DNA of 64,000 nucleotides, from positions 1,984,001-2,048,000 of the forward strand of contig OY723280.1 in the NCBI GenBank assembly GCA_963210315.1, written 5' to 3'. The DNA comes from Rhynchopus euleeides (Eukaryota; Euglenozoa; Diplonemea; Diplonemida; Diplonemidae). The notes beneath the pieces are model-generated. The model did not search any database, was not told the origin of the DNA, and saw nothing but the letters and a program-made list of their open reading frames with translations. The position numbers and the translations under genes are program-made. Positions 1-9,175 of the stretch are shown piece after piece. Positions within the stretch are counted from its first letter, which is position 1. Every line of letters begins with the position of its first letter.

Positions 1-1040
1 TGAAGTACAAATCCTTCGCAGAACATCGCAGGCGTTGTTGTTCTCACGATCGATGAATGCCCTTCGGCATCAGCTCATCACACAGTGTTCGACTTGGAGC
101 CCATTCGCTCTTTCGTGGTGGTGCTGATCTGTTGTCGATGCTTGCGTTCTCTTTTGCGAGGAGGAGGAACTGACACAAACCCTAATACGATTATTGTGGT
201 GGTAGTTTGTTGTCAATGGCTTGCTGCCACTTTGCGATTCAGTGGGGCACAGACATCGCCGCTATCGCCTCGCGACCGACACGCGGTGAGGTCGCGGGTG
301 GAGAGCAGGGTAAATCATACAATGCTGTTTTGAAGTGGCACCTTCCCCTACGCTGCCACACGCCAGTACAACCAGCGTGTGTGTGCAGGTTCGTGCATTG
401 GTTTTGTTTGAGAGCCGTCTGAAAGCGGACACAGGTAATGCATCTGTTGCCACGGAGTGTTCACACCTGATGCGGAAACAATGCGATCGTGCGGTTGGTT
501 CCCAACAGCCCCCCGCCCCGCTCTGGGGTTGCTTTGGATTGTGTTGATGCGCTCTTTCCCAACTTGCTCATGTTTATTTGCAGTACACAACAGGGCCCCC
601 TGCCAAGTGCCAGAAGAAGTTAGCGGGGCGCCGCATTGGGCAACAGAGATAGGCCCTCCGCAGCAAGGCTGCGGAAGTTTTCGTTTTGTTTGCACCGGCT
701 TGCAGTGCTCGCAGGATCCTCCGGGTGCCGGAGGAAAATTAGGGCCGTTTTTTTTCCCCTCAAAGGGCCCACGTGCAGGGTAGTAGGGTGACCTCTCCGA
801 TTTTCCAAAACTGCTGGTTTACTGGTTTGGGGGACTGTCGCCCGCAGACCGTTGAAATGCCCGTGTTTGCAAGGCACACTCACGTTTCAGGTATCGTGTC
901 GCGTGTCACGCATGTCGCCAACGCGGCGTGTGTACCTCCCAGGTGGGGAAGTCCGACCCCCTGTCCGATGTCAGCCAGGCTTCGAAGACATGGATGTGGT
1001 GCTGACCTCCTACGCTGCACTGTATCCGGGGAAGTGAGAT
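1..1040. other. Intergenic, no gene seen
   Basis: All frames hold only short, low-complexity or mutually overlapping open stretches with no recognisable motif. I see no RNA gene and no repeat shared with the rest of the window in this part. Confidence 0.4.
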
Positions 1041-1130
1041 GGACAGACGGGCACACGCTACATCGGGGGTCTGGGGGGCGTGAGCCCCCCAGCCGCCGGA
1101 GGCCACGGTAGCGAACATCTGTTCGTGTGG
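1041..1130. repeat. GC hairpin repeat, copy 1
   Basis: The core reads GGGTCTGGGGGGCG followed by TGAGCCCCCC and CAGCCGCCGGAGGCCACGG. It can fold as a stem of CTGGGGGGC with its complement and a 3-4 nt loop. The same block, with matching flanks (GCACACGCTAC before, GAACATCTGTTC after), recurs at 39421-39495, and a shorter version lies at 1258-1325. The flank conservation shows a dispersed repeat about 80-90 bp long, not a chance hairpin. Confidence 0.75.
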
Positions 1131-1257
1131 GCGTACAGATTCTGTGTGAGTTGGCTGCATCCTCTCCCCTGAGGCGACTGGAGTGGTTGGATCCTCCGAC
1201 CTGATGGGATTCGAAGGACTTGAGTACGAGACATACTCCACAGACCGTGCTCGAAGA

Positions 1258-1325
1258 CCAGGCACATGCCACAGGGGTCTGGGGGGCGGAGCCCCCCAGC
1301 CGCCGGAGGCCATAGTGAACGTCTG
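1258..1325. repeat. GC hairpin repeat, copy 2
   Basis: Same CTGGGGGGCGGAGCCCCCCAG hairpin core and GCCGCCGGAGGCCA tail as copy 1, about 200 bp downstream in the same orientation. The 5' flank GGCACATGCCACAGGGG is a diverged version of the one in the other copies. Confidence 0.7.
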
Positions 1326-1726
1326 GCTGTTGGCTGCAAAAAAACGGGAAACGGGTGGGTGTCAGGAGGACATATGCTCATCCCCCACACAGGCCGGAAA
1401 AAACACTAGATGTCAGACACAACCTGCATAACGGGTGAAGGGTGATCATTCTTGTGCTCCCTTCAAATTTGATTTCACTACCCCCCCTCCATCCCTCCAG
1501 GCTCAGGGCTGTGAACTGCAGCCTGGAGGAAAATCCCCTTTTCCTCCGGAGGAAATCTTCCGGGTTTTTCCTTGCTGCGAGCACTGCCGGCTTGGTGTCA
1601 TTTTTTGTATCTCAGGCACACCTGTGTGTGTGAGGAAATGCGACACATACTGAAGGATAACCGATGCGCGGGTGGATGCGTGCAAACCCAAGCAAGCGAC
1701 AGACCCCTGAAGTGTTGTGAGTAGTA

Positions 1727-1844
1727 TTTTTTCAGCACACTTCGATGTGGGCGGAAAGTGTCGCGTGCTTGTTCGTGCCCTTGTGCTCCTCACTCACGAC
1801 ACCATCATCAGCAGGAGTGTGAGTGTGGAAGCGTCAACGCAAAA
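1727..1844 (+). repeat. DIRS split direct repeat A1
   Basis: 118-bp block from TTTTTTCAGCACACTTCG to GTGTGGAAGCGTCAACGC plus an A run. It is repeated at 6488-6604 (A2) with no difference I can see. As the left end of the split-repeat set it carries the region from which the element RNA should start. Confidence 0.9.
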
Positions 1845-1920
1845 TTATCGAGAATCATCAACACGTAGAAGTGAAAGCTACGACTGACCGAAGAGGAGCG
1901 ACATCAAGGAGAAAAAACAA

Positions 1921-2085
1921 GAGGTATCAAGGAGACCAAGAGGCAGACCTTCCTACCGGGGAGACTGTCCACTGTGCAAGCGAGGTATCAAAAGAGGCAG
2001 ACCTTCCTACCGGGGAGACTGTCCACTGTGCAAGCGAGGTATCAAAAGAGGCAGACCTTCCTACCGGGGAGACTGTCCTCTGGGT
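1921..2085 (+). repeat. 54-bp tandem repeat in DIRS leader
   Basis: Three copies of a 54-bp unit beginning GAGGTATCAA and containing AGGCAGACCTTCCTACCGG at 1941, 1995 and 2049. The stretch lies between A1 and the gag start. The unit length is a multiple of three and the region is open in one frame, but no start codon ties it to gag, so it is best read as leader sequence. Confidence 0.85.
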
Positions 2086-2171
2086 GCGAGCGAGAGAGGA
2101 GCGGCATCAGGAAGAGGGGCAGGAGAAGCGCGTACAGGTGGGGGAGCCGGACGGGTGAGAGTTGAACGGTA

Positions 2172-3218
2172 ATGGCCTACTCCGCCGTGGACTGGGACAG
2201 GGTGGTGCCGTCCTTGGCAGGTCCGGGCGATGGCATGAATGCTCCGCAGGAGGCCTGCATCTTCCCGTCGTGCGGGGTCTCTCACAGCGCGACCATCACG
2301 TGCTACCGCTGTGGGTGCCGCACGACAAAGTCGTGCATGAAGAAGCACACGACGGCCGGCACCGCCGAGCTTTTTATGCAGACGGCGGGGGAGCCCCACT
2401 GGATATGTCCAGCGTGCTCCTGGCTGGCCAGCCCAGACGCGTTGCCGGAGGAACACCCTGTGGAGCACTCCGACAGTGATGACTGGGAAGACGACGCGCA
2501 GCAGGAGGGGGACATGAACCAACCGGAGCAGTCTGCCAGCGCGCACGAGGGATCAGACAAGCTGGACCAGGTCCTCGCGGAGCTCGTCACCATCAAGAAG
2601 CAAAACACGAGACTGGAGGCCAGGGTGATCGACATAGAGAAGGCTTTGAAGGGGATGGGTGACCGCCTGCAGGCCGTGGAGGAGGAGCTACCCGCAGATT
2701 TTAGTCCCCACGTAGTCGCAACGTGGGGCACCATGGCTTCAGCTCATATGAGAAGGGAGGTGAGGAACAAGCTGTCTACAGCTTTTAACGAGGCGGCGAT
2801 CGGGGCGATCGGCGAGAACAAGGCAGACTGGCTGGATCACCTCAAGCGGGCTTTCGAGACTCTGGACAACATCCTCCTCCTCGTCAACAGCACCGGTCTG
2901 AACCAGGCTCACCGCAAGGGCCTGCACCACGCAGTGGCAAGGTTGTCGGCGCTGACGGTGGTGCGGGGGAAAACGGCCCGAGGGGTGTACGAGCAGAAAT
3001 GCCTTGATGCGGGGTTCGCGGGTTTCTCCGCTGTTCTACACCACAAATTTGTGAAGGACGCCGTGGATGCAGCGTCGCGGGAGGAGCAAGCGGAGAGGTC
3101 CCGCTCAGCCGCGTTTCCTCAACAGCGAGACTGGCGCTACGAACCGTATCACACACCGTCGGGAAAGGGGAAGGGAAGGGGGAAGGGGCACACCGGGTCA
3201 AAGGGATCAAAGCAATGA
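2172..3218 (+). CDS. Gag-like ORF of the DIRS element
   Basis: 348 residues. An N-terminal Cys/His-rich segment (about residues 29-80: CIFPSCG, CYRCGCR, CMKKH, CPACSW) resembles a PHD-like or zinc-ribbon fold. It is followed by an acidic patch and a heptad-patterned coiled coil (about 120-170). The C-terminus is very basic (GKGKGRGKG), suited to nucleic acid binding. Position and composition fit the structural protein of a DIRS-type retrotransposon; no catalytic motif is seen. The stop UGA (3216-3218) overlaps the ATG of the RT ORF as ATGA. The recombinase frame continues in the same frame directly after this stop with no other stop, so a Gag-recombinase readthrough product is possible. Confidence 0.8.
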   Translation: MAYSAVDWDRVVPSLAGPGDGMNAPQEACIFPSCGVSHSATITCYRCGCRTTKSCMKKHTTAGTAELFMQTAGEPHWICPACSWLASPDALPEEHPVEHSDSDDWEDDAQQEGDMNQPEQSASAHEGSDKLDQVLAELVTIKKQNTRLEARVIDIEKALKGMGDRLQAVEEELPADFSPHVVATWGTMASAHMRREVRNKLSTAFNEAAIGAIGENKADWLDHLKRAFETLDNILLLVNSTGLNQAHRKGLHHAVARLSALTVVRGKTARGVYEQKCLDAGFAGFSAVLHHKFVKDAVDAASREEQAERSRSAAFPQQRDWRYEPYHTPSGKGKGRGKGHTGSKGSKQ

Positions 3219-4217
3219 CTCAAGCAAACACCCGCCCGCCCAACCCTACCTCTTCAGACCCTGCACCGCCAACTACCGACAGAAAGGAGCAACAAAAGCA
3301 CGGGACGCAAGAAGAAAACACAAGCCCCACTGACCGAGAAGGCGCGCAACGTGGTGCGAGCGACGCTGAGGGGCATCTTGGGAGACGCACTCTCCCCAAA
3401 CTACTGGAAAACACTGTCGCGGACCATGGAGCGGTACGGGGATTTCCTGGAAGTGTGGCAGGAAAAGGAGTGTGTCGAGTCGCACGACGAAGGCGTGATG
3501 CTGTGGATGGCACACCTCCAGGCGGAGGGGCTGTCAGTGCAGTCGGCGCTGCAGTACACCAACAACCTGGTGCCGGCGCTCCGCAGGTTCGCCGGCATCC
3601 ACCTCGAACACAGCAGCATTTTGCGGGACTTCAGGAGAGCGCTAAAGCGGAGAGGGGCACTGAAACCCCAGAAACACGCTGTGCCCGCAACGCGAGAGGA
3701 GGCAAAGGAAGCCATGCAGCAAGAGCCCAGGGACGTGGTGAAGATCGCGCTGAGTCTGATGTGGGCGGGGGCAGCTCGGAGCTCAGATGTCCTGCGTTTG
3801 GACAGGGACGATGTCAAGCCGATGGGGAACGGACAGGTCGCAGTACGGTGGACGCAGTCGAAGTCCGATCCATACAGAGTCGGACGGATGACAGGGTTGC
3901 GAATGCCTCGACGCTACTACGAGCTTCTCACAGAGCACCTGCGCACGACGGCGCGTTCGCGAGAGAAAAAGGTGTTTCCACAGACTGTGACTTATGCATC
4001 CATAGCGGCGGCGGTGAAGCGGGTGAAGCTGACGCTGACACCACACTCGTTGAGACGGGGGGCACTGACGCACCTCGCGAGGCTTGGGCTGCCGCTAGAA
4101 GAGATCAGGCTGCTGTCCCGACACAGCACCATCGAGGGGGTGGTGCGCTACATCGACGCGGCGGAGAACATTCGGATCACAGAGACCGAGGCAGTGTCGA
4201 GCCGACTGGCTTGGTGA
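3219..4217 (+). CDS. Tyrosine recombinase of the DIRS element
   Basis: Open frame directly after the gag UGA. An SAM-like core-binding domain begins at about 3390 (SPNYWKTLSRTMERYGDFLE), and the catalytic domain carries Arg in GAARSSDVLRLDRDDV, the HxxR box HSLRRG, the second His in LSRHSTIEG, and the nucleophile Tyr in VVRYIDA. All tyrosine-recombinase catalytic positions are present, so the protein should be able to integrate circular DNA. The first ATG in frame is at 3426 and would cut the first helix of the core-binding domain. No stop lies between 3219 and 3426. Expression by UGA readthrough from gag is therefore more likely than separate initiation, or a GTG near 3351 would have to be used. 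The whole length overlaps the 5' part of the RT frame. Confidence 0.88.
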   Translation, partial: LKQTPARPTLPLQTLHRQLPTERSNKSTGRKKKTQAPLTEKARNVVRATLRGILGDALSPNYWKTLSRTMERYGDFLEVWQEKECVESHDEGVMLWMAHLQAEGLSVQSALQYTNNLVPALRRFAGIHLEHSSILRDFRRALKRRGALKPQKHAVPATREEAKEAMQQEPRDVVKIALSLMWAGAARSSDVLRLDRDDVKPMGNGQVAVRWTQSKSDPYRVGRMTGLRMPRRYYELLTEHLRTTARSREKKVFPQTVTYASIAAAVKRVKLTLTPHSLRRGALTHLARLGLPLEEIRLLSRHSTIEGVVRYIDAAENIRITETEAVSSRLAW

Positions 4218-5903
4218 GGTCTAAAAAGCGCAGGGCAAAGCGGCGGCGTCGCGACGGAGACATCGTGGCATCCCATTTCCCTCCTATGCAAAAGAAGATG
4301 AGGCGGCTTCTAGCCGCAGCACCGATGTACGACGCGACACCGGATGACGACGACGAGCGAGGGCGTCTTCCACCACCACGGGTGCCACAGCGAAAGACGG
4401 TGGAGGGAGACTGGGGCTACGAAAACTGGAGCAGCGGACAGGAGGACGCGGACTACGGGCCGGCAGTGGAACACATATACGGAGAAGAGATCGGAGTGCC
4501 TCTGGGGGACACGACTGTTCGACCACACGAGCAGGGAGACACGGGACAACATCAGAAGCTCGCCCCCATCGGGACTACACGACTGGACATCGATGCATTG
4601 AGACAACTCGACACGGACGGGGAGCTGGACGGGGTCATCGACATGATAACGGACACGGCGGTGTTCCGCGAGGCACTGCTGCCGGGGCGTGAAGGGGCGT
4701 TCGCGAGGGAGAAGCGAAAGGTGTCCAGACACATGCTCCAGCACCTCGGGCAGCTGGAGGACTACGGGGTCTTGGTGCAAGAAGAATCAACGCTGATCCA
4801 CCCGGCCTACACCGTGGCCAAAAAGAGCGGGGGCCTCAGGTTTATAGTGGACGCCAGGACGCTGAACAAGGCGATGAAGCCCCCGCCCGACATGCGCCTA
4901 AATTCCATCACGAGAGTGGCCCAGAGGCTGGCTAACGCTGACTGGGTTGTATTGGCCGATGCGCGCAGCTGGTTCTACCAGTTCCCGGTGGCGGAAGATA
5001 TACAGAAGTTCTTCGGGGTGCGTATCGGTGACAAGCGGAACGATTTCGTCGACGCTCGCCTGCAGGTACTGTGCATGGGTTGGTCGTACTCCCCAGCTAT
5101 TGCGCACAGGAGCGCGCGGGTGCTTCTCCCGCAGCCGCACGGCGAGGTGTGGATCGACAATTTTTGCATCGTAGCGTCGAGCCACGCAGAGGCAGATCAG
5201 CGGTATCGGGATTTCCTGGGGCGGTGCAAAGCCTGCAACGTGGAGCTGAACATGGACGACACGCAGTGCGGCGCCCCGACGCAGCGTTTCGTGGCGTTCG
5301 GGATTGACTTTGATCTGCTGACCCACTCATTGAGGATGGACCCGGCGTGGGTGAAGAAGCTGGCCGATCGTTTGGAGCTGGCCGAGATGATCGCAGGAGA
5401 CGTAACGCCGAGGCGCGCCTTCAAGATTTTCGGTAGTGTGGTGTGGCAGAGTTACGTGACGCGCAGCCCGCTCTGTTTCGCGCCAGCGATGCTGTCCTAC
5501 ATCAGGAGGATTGCCCGGACAACGCTGGAAGATAAGGGAAAGTGGGACTTAAAGGCGGTGGTACCACCCTCGGTGCGGCACGAGCTGCGCCTGCGGATGT
5601 CCTTCCTCGAACAGAATAGCTGGCTGACATGTGTGCCACACACACGAGGCGCCTCGGTCTGGAGCGACGCGTCGAGCACAGCGTGGGCGGCGATCGCGAT
5701 CGAGGGGACGTCAGAGAGGGTGTCGCAGGGAGTGTTCTCCGAGCAGGAACGCGGGGCGCACATCTTCCTGAAGGAGGCTTACGCGGCCCTACAGGGACTC
5801 AGACTCAGCATCGCGAGCGGGTGCACAGTGCGCTGCTATATCGACAACCTGCCGCTGGTGCACTGCCTCGTAAAGGGACACTGCAGCAACTTTCGGGGAA
5901 ATA

Positions 5904-6216
5904 CCGTATACGTAAATATTATGGAACGTAAATATTATGGAACGGGCCCATTTTTGGCCGGTCCGTTCCATAATATTTACGTTCCATAATATTTACAGGG
6001 CCAGTTGGGGACTCGGTGGTGAGGACGGCTTGCGTCAGGAATCGCGCGAAAAGTGCACGAGTAGGTCCCGTCAGGGACTCTGTACGCCGTCCGATCACCT
6101 GGTCCAAGTCCCCGAGTCGCAGAAAGCGCTGTAAATATTATGGAACGAAAAAAATCTGGAACGCCAACCCACCAGCGTTCCATAATATTTACGTTCCAAA
6201 ATATTTACGTATACGG
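5904..6216 (+). mobile_element. TA-inserting MITE family A, copy A1 (in RNase H)
   Basis: 313 bp with ends CCGTATACG and CGTATACGG, flanked by TA (5902-5903 and 6217-6218). Inside each end are copies of GTAAATATTATGGAAC and its complement, giving nested inverted repeats. Two further copies (329 bp) lie at 35858-36186 and 58871-59199, in the opposite orientation. It has no coding capacity. TA target duplication and CCGTA termini resemble the pogo-like family P in this window (CCGTAAACGG), so the same or a related transposase may move it. Confidence 0.92.
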
Positions 6217-6423
6217 TATCCTACTACAACACATCGTGAACACTGCGACGGCTAAGAATCTCACGCTGGATGCGGTGTGGGTCCCGACGACAGAGCAACG
6301 CGCGGACTGCTATACGAGAGGGGTCGTCCATCCGGCGCCGATCTCACTCGATGTCACACCCTTAGACCAAATGCAGCCAACCAGACCGCTGTCTTCCACA
6401 ACAGCGCCCCTCGGACGAGGGTA

Positions 6424-6651
6424 GTGTGGAAGCGTCAACGCAAAAAAGAAACCAAAGCAAAAAGTGCCGAACAAAGCGCAGTGACACTTTTTCAGCACAC
6501 TTCGATGTGGGCGGAAAGTGTCGCGTGCTTGTTCGTGCCCTTGTGCTCCTCACTCACGACACCATCATCAGCAGGAGTGTGAGTGTGGAAGCGTCAACGC
6601 AAAAAAGAAACCAAAGCAAAAAGTGCCGAACAAAGCGCAGTGACACTTTTT
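6424..6651 (+). repeat. DIRS B1-A2-B2 repeats
   Basis: B1 (6424-6492) and B2 (6583-6651) share GTGTGGAAGCGTCAACGC, an A run and CCAAAGCAAAAAGTGCCG through CAGTGACACTTTTT. A2 (6488-6604) between them repeats A1. A2 ends with the same GTGTGGAAGCGTCAACGC that begins B, so the blocks overlap by about 22 bp. This is the internal complementary-type arrangement expected for rolling a circular intermediate in PAT/Ngaro-like elements. Confidence 0.92.
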
Positions 6652-7308
6652 ATGCTGCTTTGCTCAGACATTGCTGACTTTGTCTCCCTCTTTCACCGTC
6701 TCCCAACCCTCCGTATTGTGTGCCTGTTGTTTCCAAGGATTTTTTGTGACAAACGCACCGTGCTCACGGAAAGCGTTCAGATCGAAAAAGGTTGCAGTGG
6801 GAGCAATGTTTGGTTCACCTACACCCCACGCCCCAACGTGCAGGTGACCACAAGGTTGCACAAACAAAAACAAAAGAAACCCGGCAATCTTTTTTTGCCT
6901 AGTCTATAGGTCTGCTGGGGACGAGAAACTGTCACCACAACACTGCGGCCAGCAATGCACTCGCAGAGCCCCACGCCCTTCAGGATGTGCGGTTGCCGAG
7001 GGTGGGGTCAGATGTAGGTCAACGACTTAGTGTTTGGCGACGCTCCGCCCAACAGTGCCAGGGGCCTTCGCTCTGCGTCTTTCGCGCTGTGTGCCAACGG
7101 TGGCGACGGTTCCACCTGGCAGCCAGTTCTGCGAGGGCAGCAGCTCCTCTTTTCCTGCCCTTCTGCGTTTCTGAGCGGGAGGCCCCCAGTACCTGTTCTT
7201 TCTTCAAGGGTTATTCGCTCTTCAGAGAGCGAATTGCCCCCCCCCCCCCCCTTTGTGTACAGTCATCAAGCGCATTCCGAAATCACCCAAAATAAATATG
7301 CATCCCAC

Positions 7309-7418
7309 GGGGGCCCTCGCTACCAAGTGTGACTGAGTGAGAAAAAGTGAGAAGTCAGCCATGTTTGGCTGACAACTGACGACTCGTGACTCACAGTGAC
7401 TCGTAGCGAGGGCCCCCC
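7309..7418. mobile_element. Short inverted-repeat element, GGGG-CCTCGCTAC family, copy 1
   Basis: 110 bp bounded by GGGGGCCCTCGCTAC and its complement GTAGCGAGGGCCCCC, with CAC on both sides. The interior is rich in GTGACTGAG-like words. It shares terminal design with 8533-8642 and 47887-47995 and, at one end, with 46530-46642. Confidence 0.75.
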
Positions 7419-8532
7419 ACAGGCTGTGTTATATTGCTGTTGAAAGGTGTATTCCTTCATGCGTGCTGTTGCTGTTATTGTTTTTGCTGCGTGCTGTTCT
7501 ACCTATTGTGGCCGATCCTCCGTTTCTTTCCGTCCTTTATTTCTGCGAAAAAAAAGTATTGGCCCGCCACGCCGTGCTCGGAGTCGAGCCGGTGGGGTGA
7601 ATTTATTGTCTCTAAAAGCGAGATCTGCCTTTCATGCCCCTTTCCCGACAGGGAAATTTCACAGCAGCGATTTTTGTTCACCCCCCCTCCCCCCCTTCCC
7701 CTCCCCGGGGCGGGTTTGGCGCAACACACACAGCGCCTTCTCCTGTTTTTGTCAGAACAACGTGTTTTTCCCAACTAAAAAGACTCGTGGCAGCGTTCGG
7801 TATCTGCACACATGCACTAGCAGGCACCGTTCGTACAAACAAAGAACGCAACCCCAAGTCTTTTTTACCCCAGCCAGCGCTTTCGGCAACCTCCGCACCA
7901 CTATGGGGTGTGTTGCTTTTGTTTGTCGGCTTTCCTACGTACGAACAACACGCCACATCTTATTTGATAGTTCGGCGTGAGCTTAACTGGGGGAGACTTT
8001 CTGTGCCGTCTCTCTGGATCACATGGTACACCACACCACTCCGTCAGACTCGGGCGTGGTGTCCCACGCCCCAAAGAGTGAGAGGGTCTGTATTCCAACA
8101 ACTTATGGGGTCCAGGACATCGGCAGGTATTGTTCTGTTTTGTCATGTTCTTTGCTGCCACGATCCAGTGGAGGCACATATAGTTCTTTCGAACAAGGGT
8201 GACCAAAGGGCTTTCTCGCCAAAACGCGAGAGTCTGGTTCGCCTCACAGGTGTATATCCCCTTCCCCTCGCGACCCTTCGCCGCCGCTTTTGCCTCGCGT
8301 GACGACAACCGGAGGCCTTCACTCTGCTTCGTCGATTGCGTGAGGCACACCCAGCTCACCCTTCTGCCCCACTCCCTGTCTGCATGTCCGAGCGAAGCCC
8401 TCAATAAAGTGACGTGATATTTCGGGTCGCCACGCTCGGCATGATTGCCCACCCTCTCTCTCACCCTCTCCGCGTGCTTCTGCAGTCCCTCAGAGTATTT
8501 TTATGGGATGTTTCGAGAATGGCAGGTATGTA

Positions 8533-8642
8533 AAGGGGCCTTCGCGCACCGCTGAAAACGGTGCGTTTTGGTGCATTTCATTTCCTCCATGGGTGAAAAT
8601 TGCCGAGCTTTGCCAAAAGTTATCCGGTAGCGAAGGCCCCTT
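8533..8642. mobile_element. Short inverted-repeat element, GGGG-CTTCGC family, copy 2
   Basis: 110 bp with ends AAGGGGCCTTCGC and GCGAAGGCCCCTT. Internally GCACCGCTGAAAACGGTGC is another hairpin. No coding capacity. No clear target duplication can be read because the flanking A/T bases extend the palindrome. Confidence 0.7.
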
Positions 8643-9175
8643 GACCCCTTTTCCGGAGCAAAAGGTGATGTTTTTCTGATTATCAAGCCCCTGTGTACGT
8701 CCGCGTGCGCAGCACCAGGAGGTGTGGTGTGGGTTGCGCTGTTCTCGTGACAGAGACTAGCGGCAACGCTCTCTCCCTGCCCCGCCATCCTTTGTGTTGC
8801 AGCTCTGCCGGCACTGGAGACATTTCGGAGTTTGGCTGGGACCCCACCCCCACCCCCCACGTCCCCCGGTTTGGAAGGCGTTCTCATCGTGGAGATACCT
8901 CGGGCCCTCTTTGCAACTGCCACCGCCACCACCACCACCACCACCCCGTCACCACCACCCAATGCAGCGTAAATAAGGTCACAGTTTCTGTGCCCGATTT
9001 TTTACGAGGGAGAGGGAGGCGGCGGCGGCTGCGTCGGGAAAGCAAACGGGGGGCGCGCACAGCACAAGACAGAGAAGCAAGCCCCGCAGCAAATAGAAAG
9101 GCCAAAGCCTTTGTTGTTTCCGCCTTCCCGCCCCTCTCCCCCGTCCCTCGTCGGCCGGAAAAAGCGCATTGCGCG

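Larger units (their letters stand above)
3215..6424 (+). pseudogene. Reverse transcriptase-RNase H of DIRS element, interrupted by insertion
   Basis: The frame opens at ATG 3215, overlapping the gag stop, and is open to 5903. RT motifs start at about 4780 (HPAYTVAKKSGGLRFIVDAR), with motif A DARSWFYQFPV and the catalytic box written WIDNFCI (about 5145) where YxDD is usual, so the second Asp is Asn. RNase H follows: SDASSTAW, KEAYAAL and YIDNLPL give the D-E-D residues. The last Asp (WVPTTEQRADC) lies at about 6290, beyond a TA-flanked insertion (5904-6216). Insertion plus duplicated TA is 315 bp, a multiple of three, so the frame is kept, but a stop at 5987-5989 inside the insertion ends translation. 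The first kilobase overlaps the recombinase in another frame; an alternative start is ATG 4286. Confidence 0.9.
1727..6651 (+). mobile_element. DIRS-like tyrosine-recombinase retrotransposon (split direct repeats)
   Basis: The element has the full kit of a DIRS/Ngaro/PAT-group retrotransposon: a gag-like ORF, a tyrosine recombinase and a reverse transcriptase-RNase H. It lacks LTRs. Its ends are split direct repeats: A1 (1727-1844) upstream, then B1 (6424-6492), A2 (6488-6604) and B2 (6583-6651) downstream. Such elements are copied through an RNA and integrate as circles through the recombinase. Gene order is gag-recombinase-RT/RNase H, whereas most described DIRS-group elements have the recombinase after or overlapping the end of RT. 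A1 and A2, and B1 and B2, look virtually identical, which suggests a recent insertion. The copy is inactivated by a 313-bp insertion in RNase H (5904-6216). Confidence 0.93.
6652..9175. other. Intergenic, no gene supported
   Basis: Several overlapping open stretches occur but none shows a motif or a consistent coding frame. A 14-bp C run lies near 7237. AATAAA-like words occur near 7290 and 8403 but I cannot link them to a gene. Two short inverted-repeat elements (7309-7418 and 8533-8642) are listed separately. CACCAC-type trinucleotide repeats occur near 8922-8945. Confidence 0.4.

Noticed and set aside
8693..9175. N-terminal extension of the SAM-domain protein upstream of 9176
   Set aside because: The frame is open but His/Pro/Arg-rich and passes through a CACCAC repeat; the ATG at 9176 sits directly before the SAM domain.
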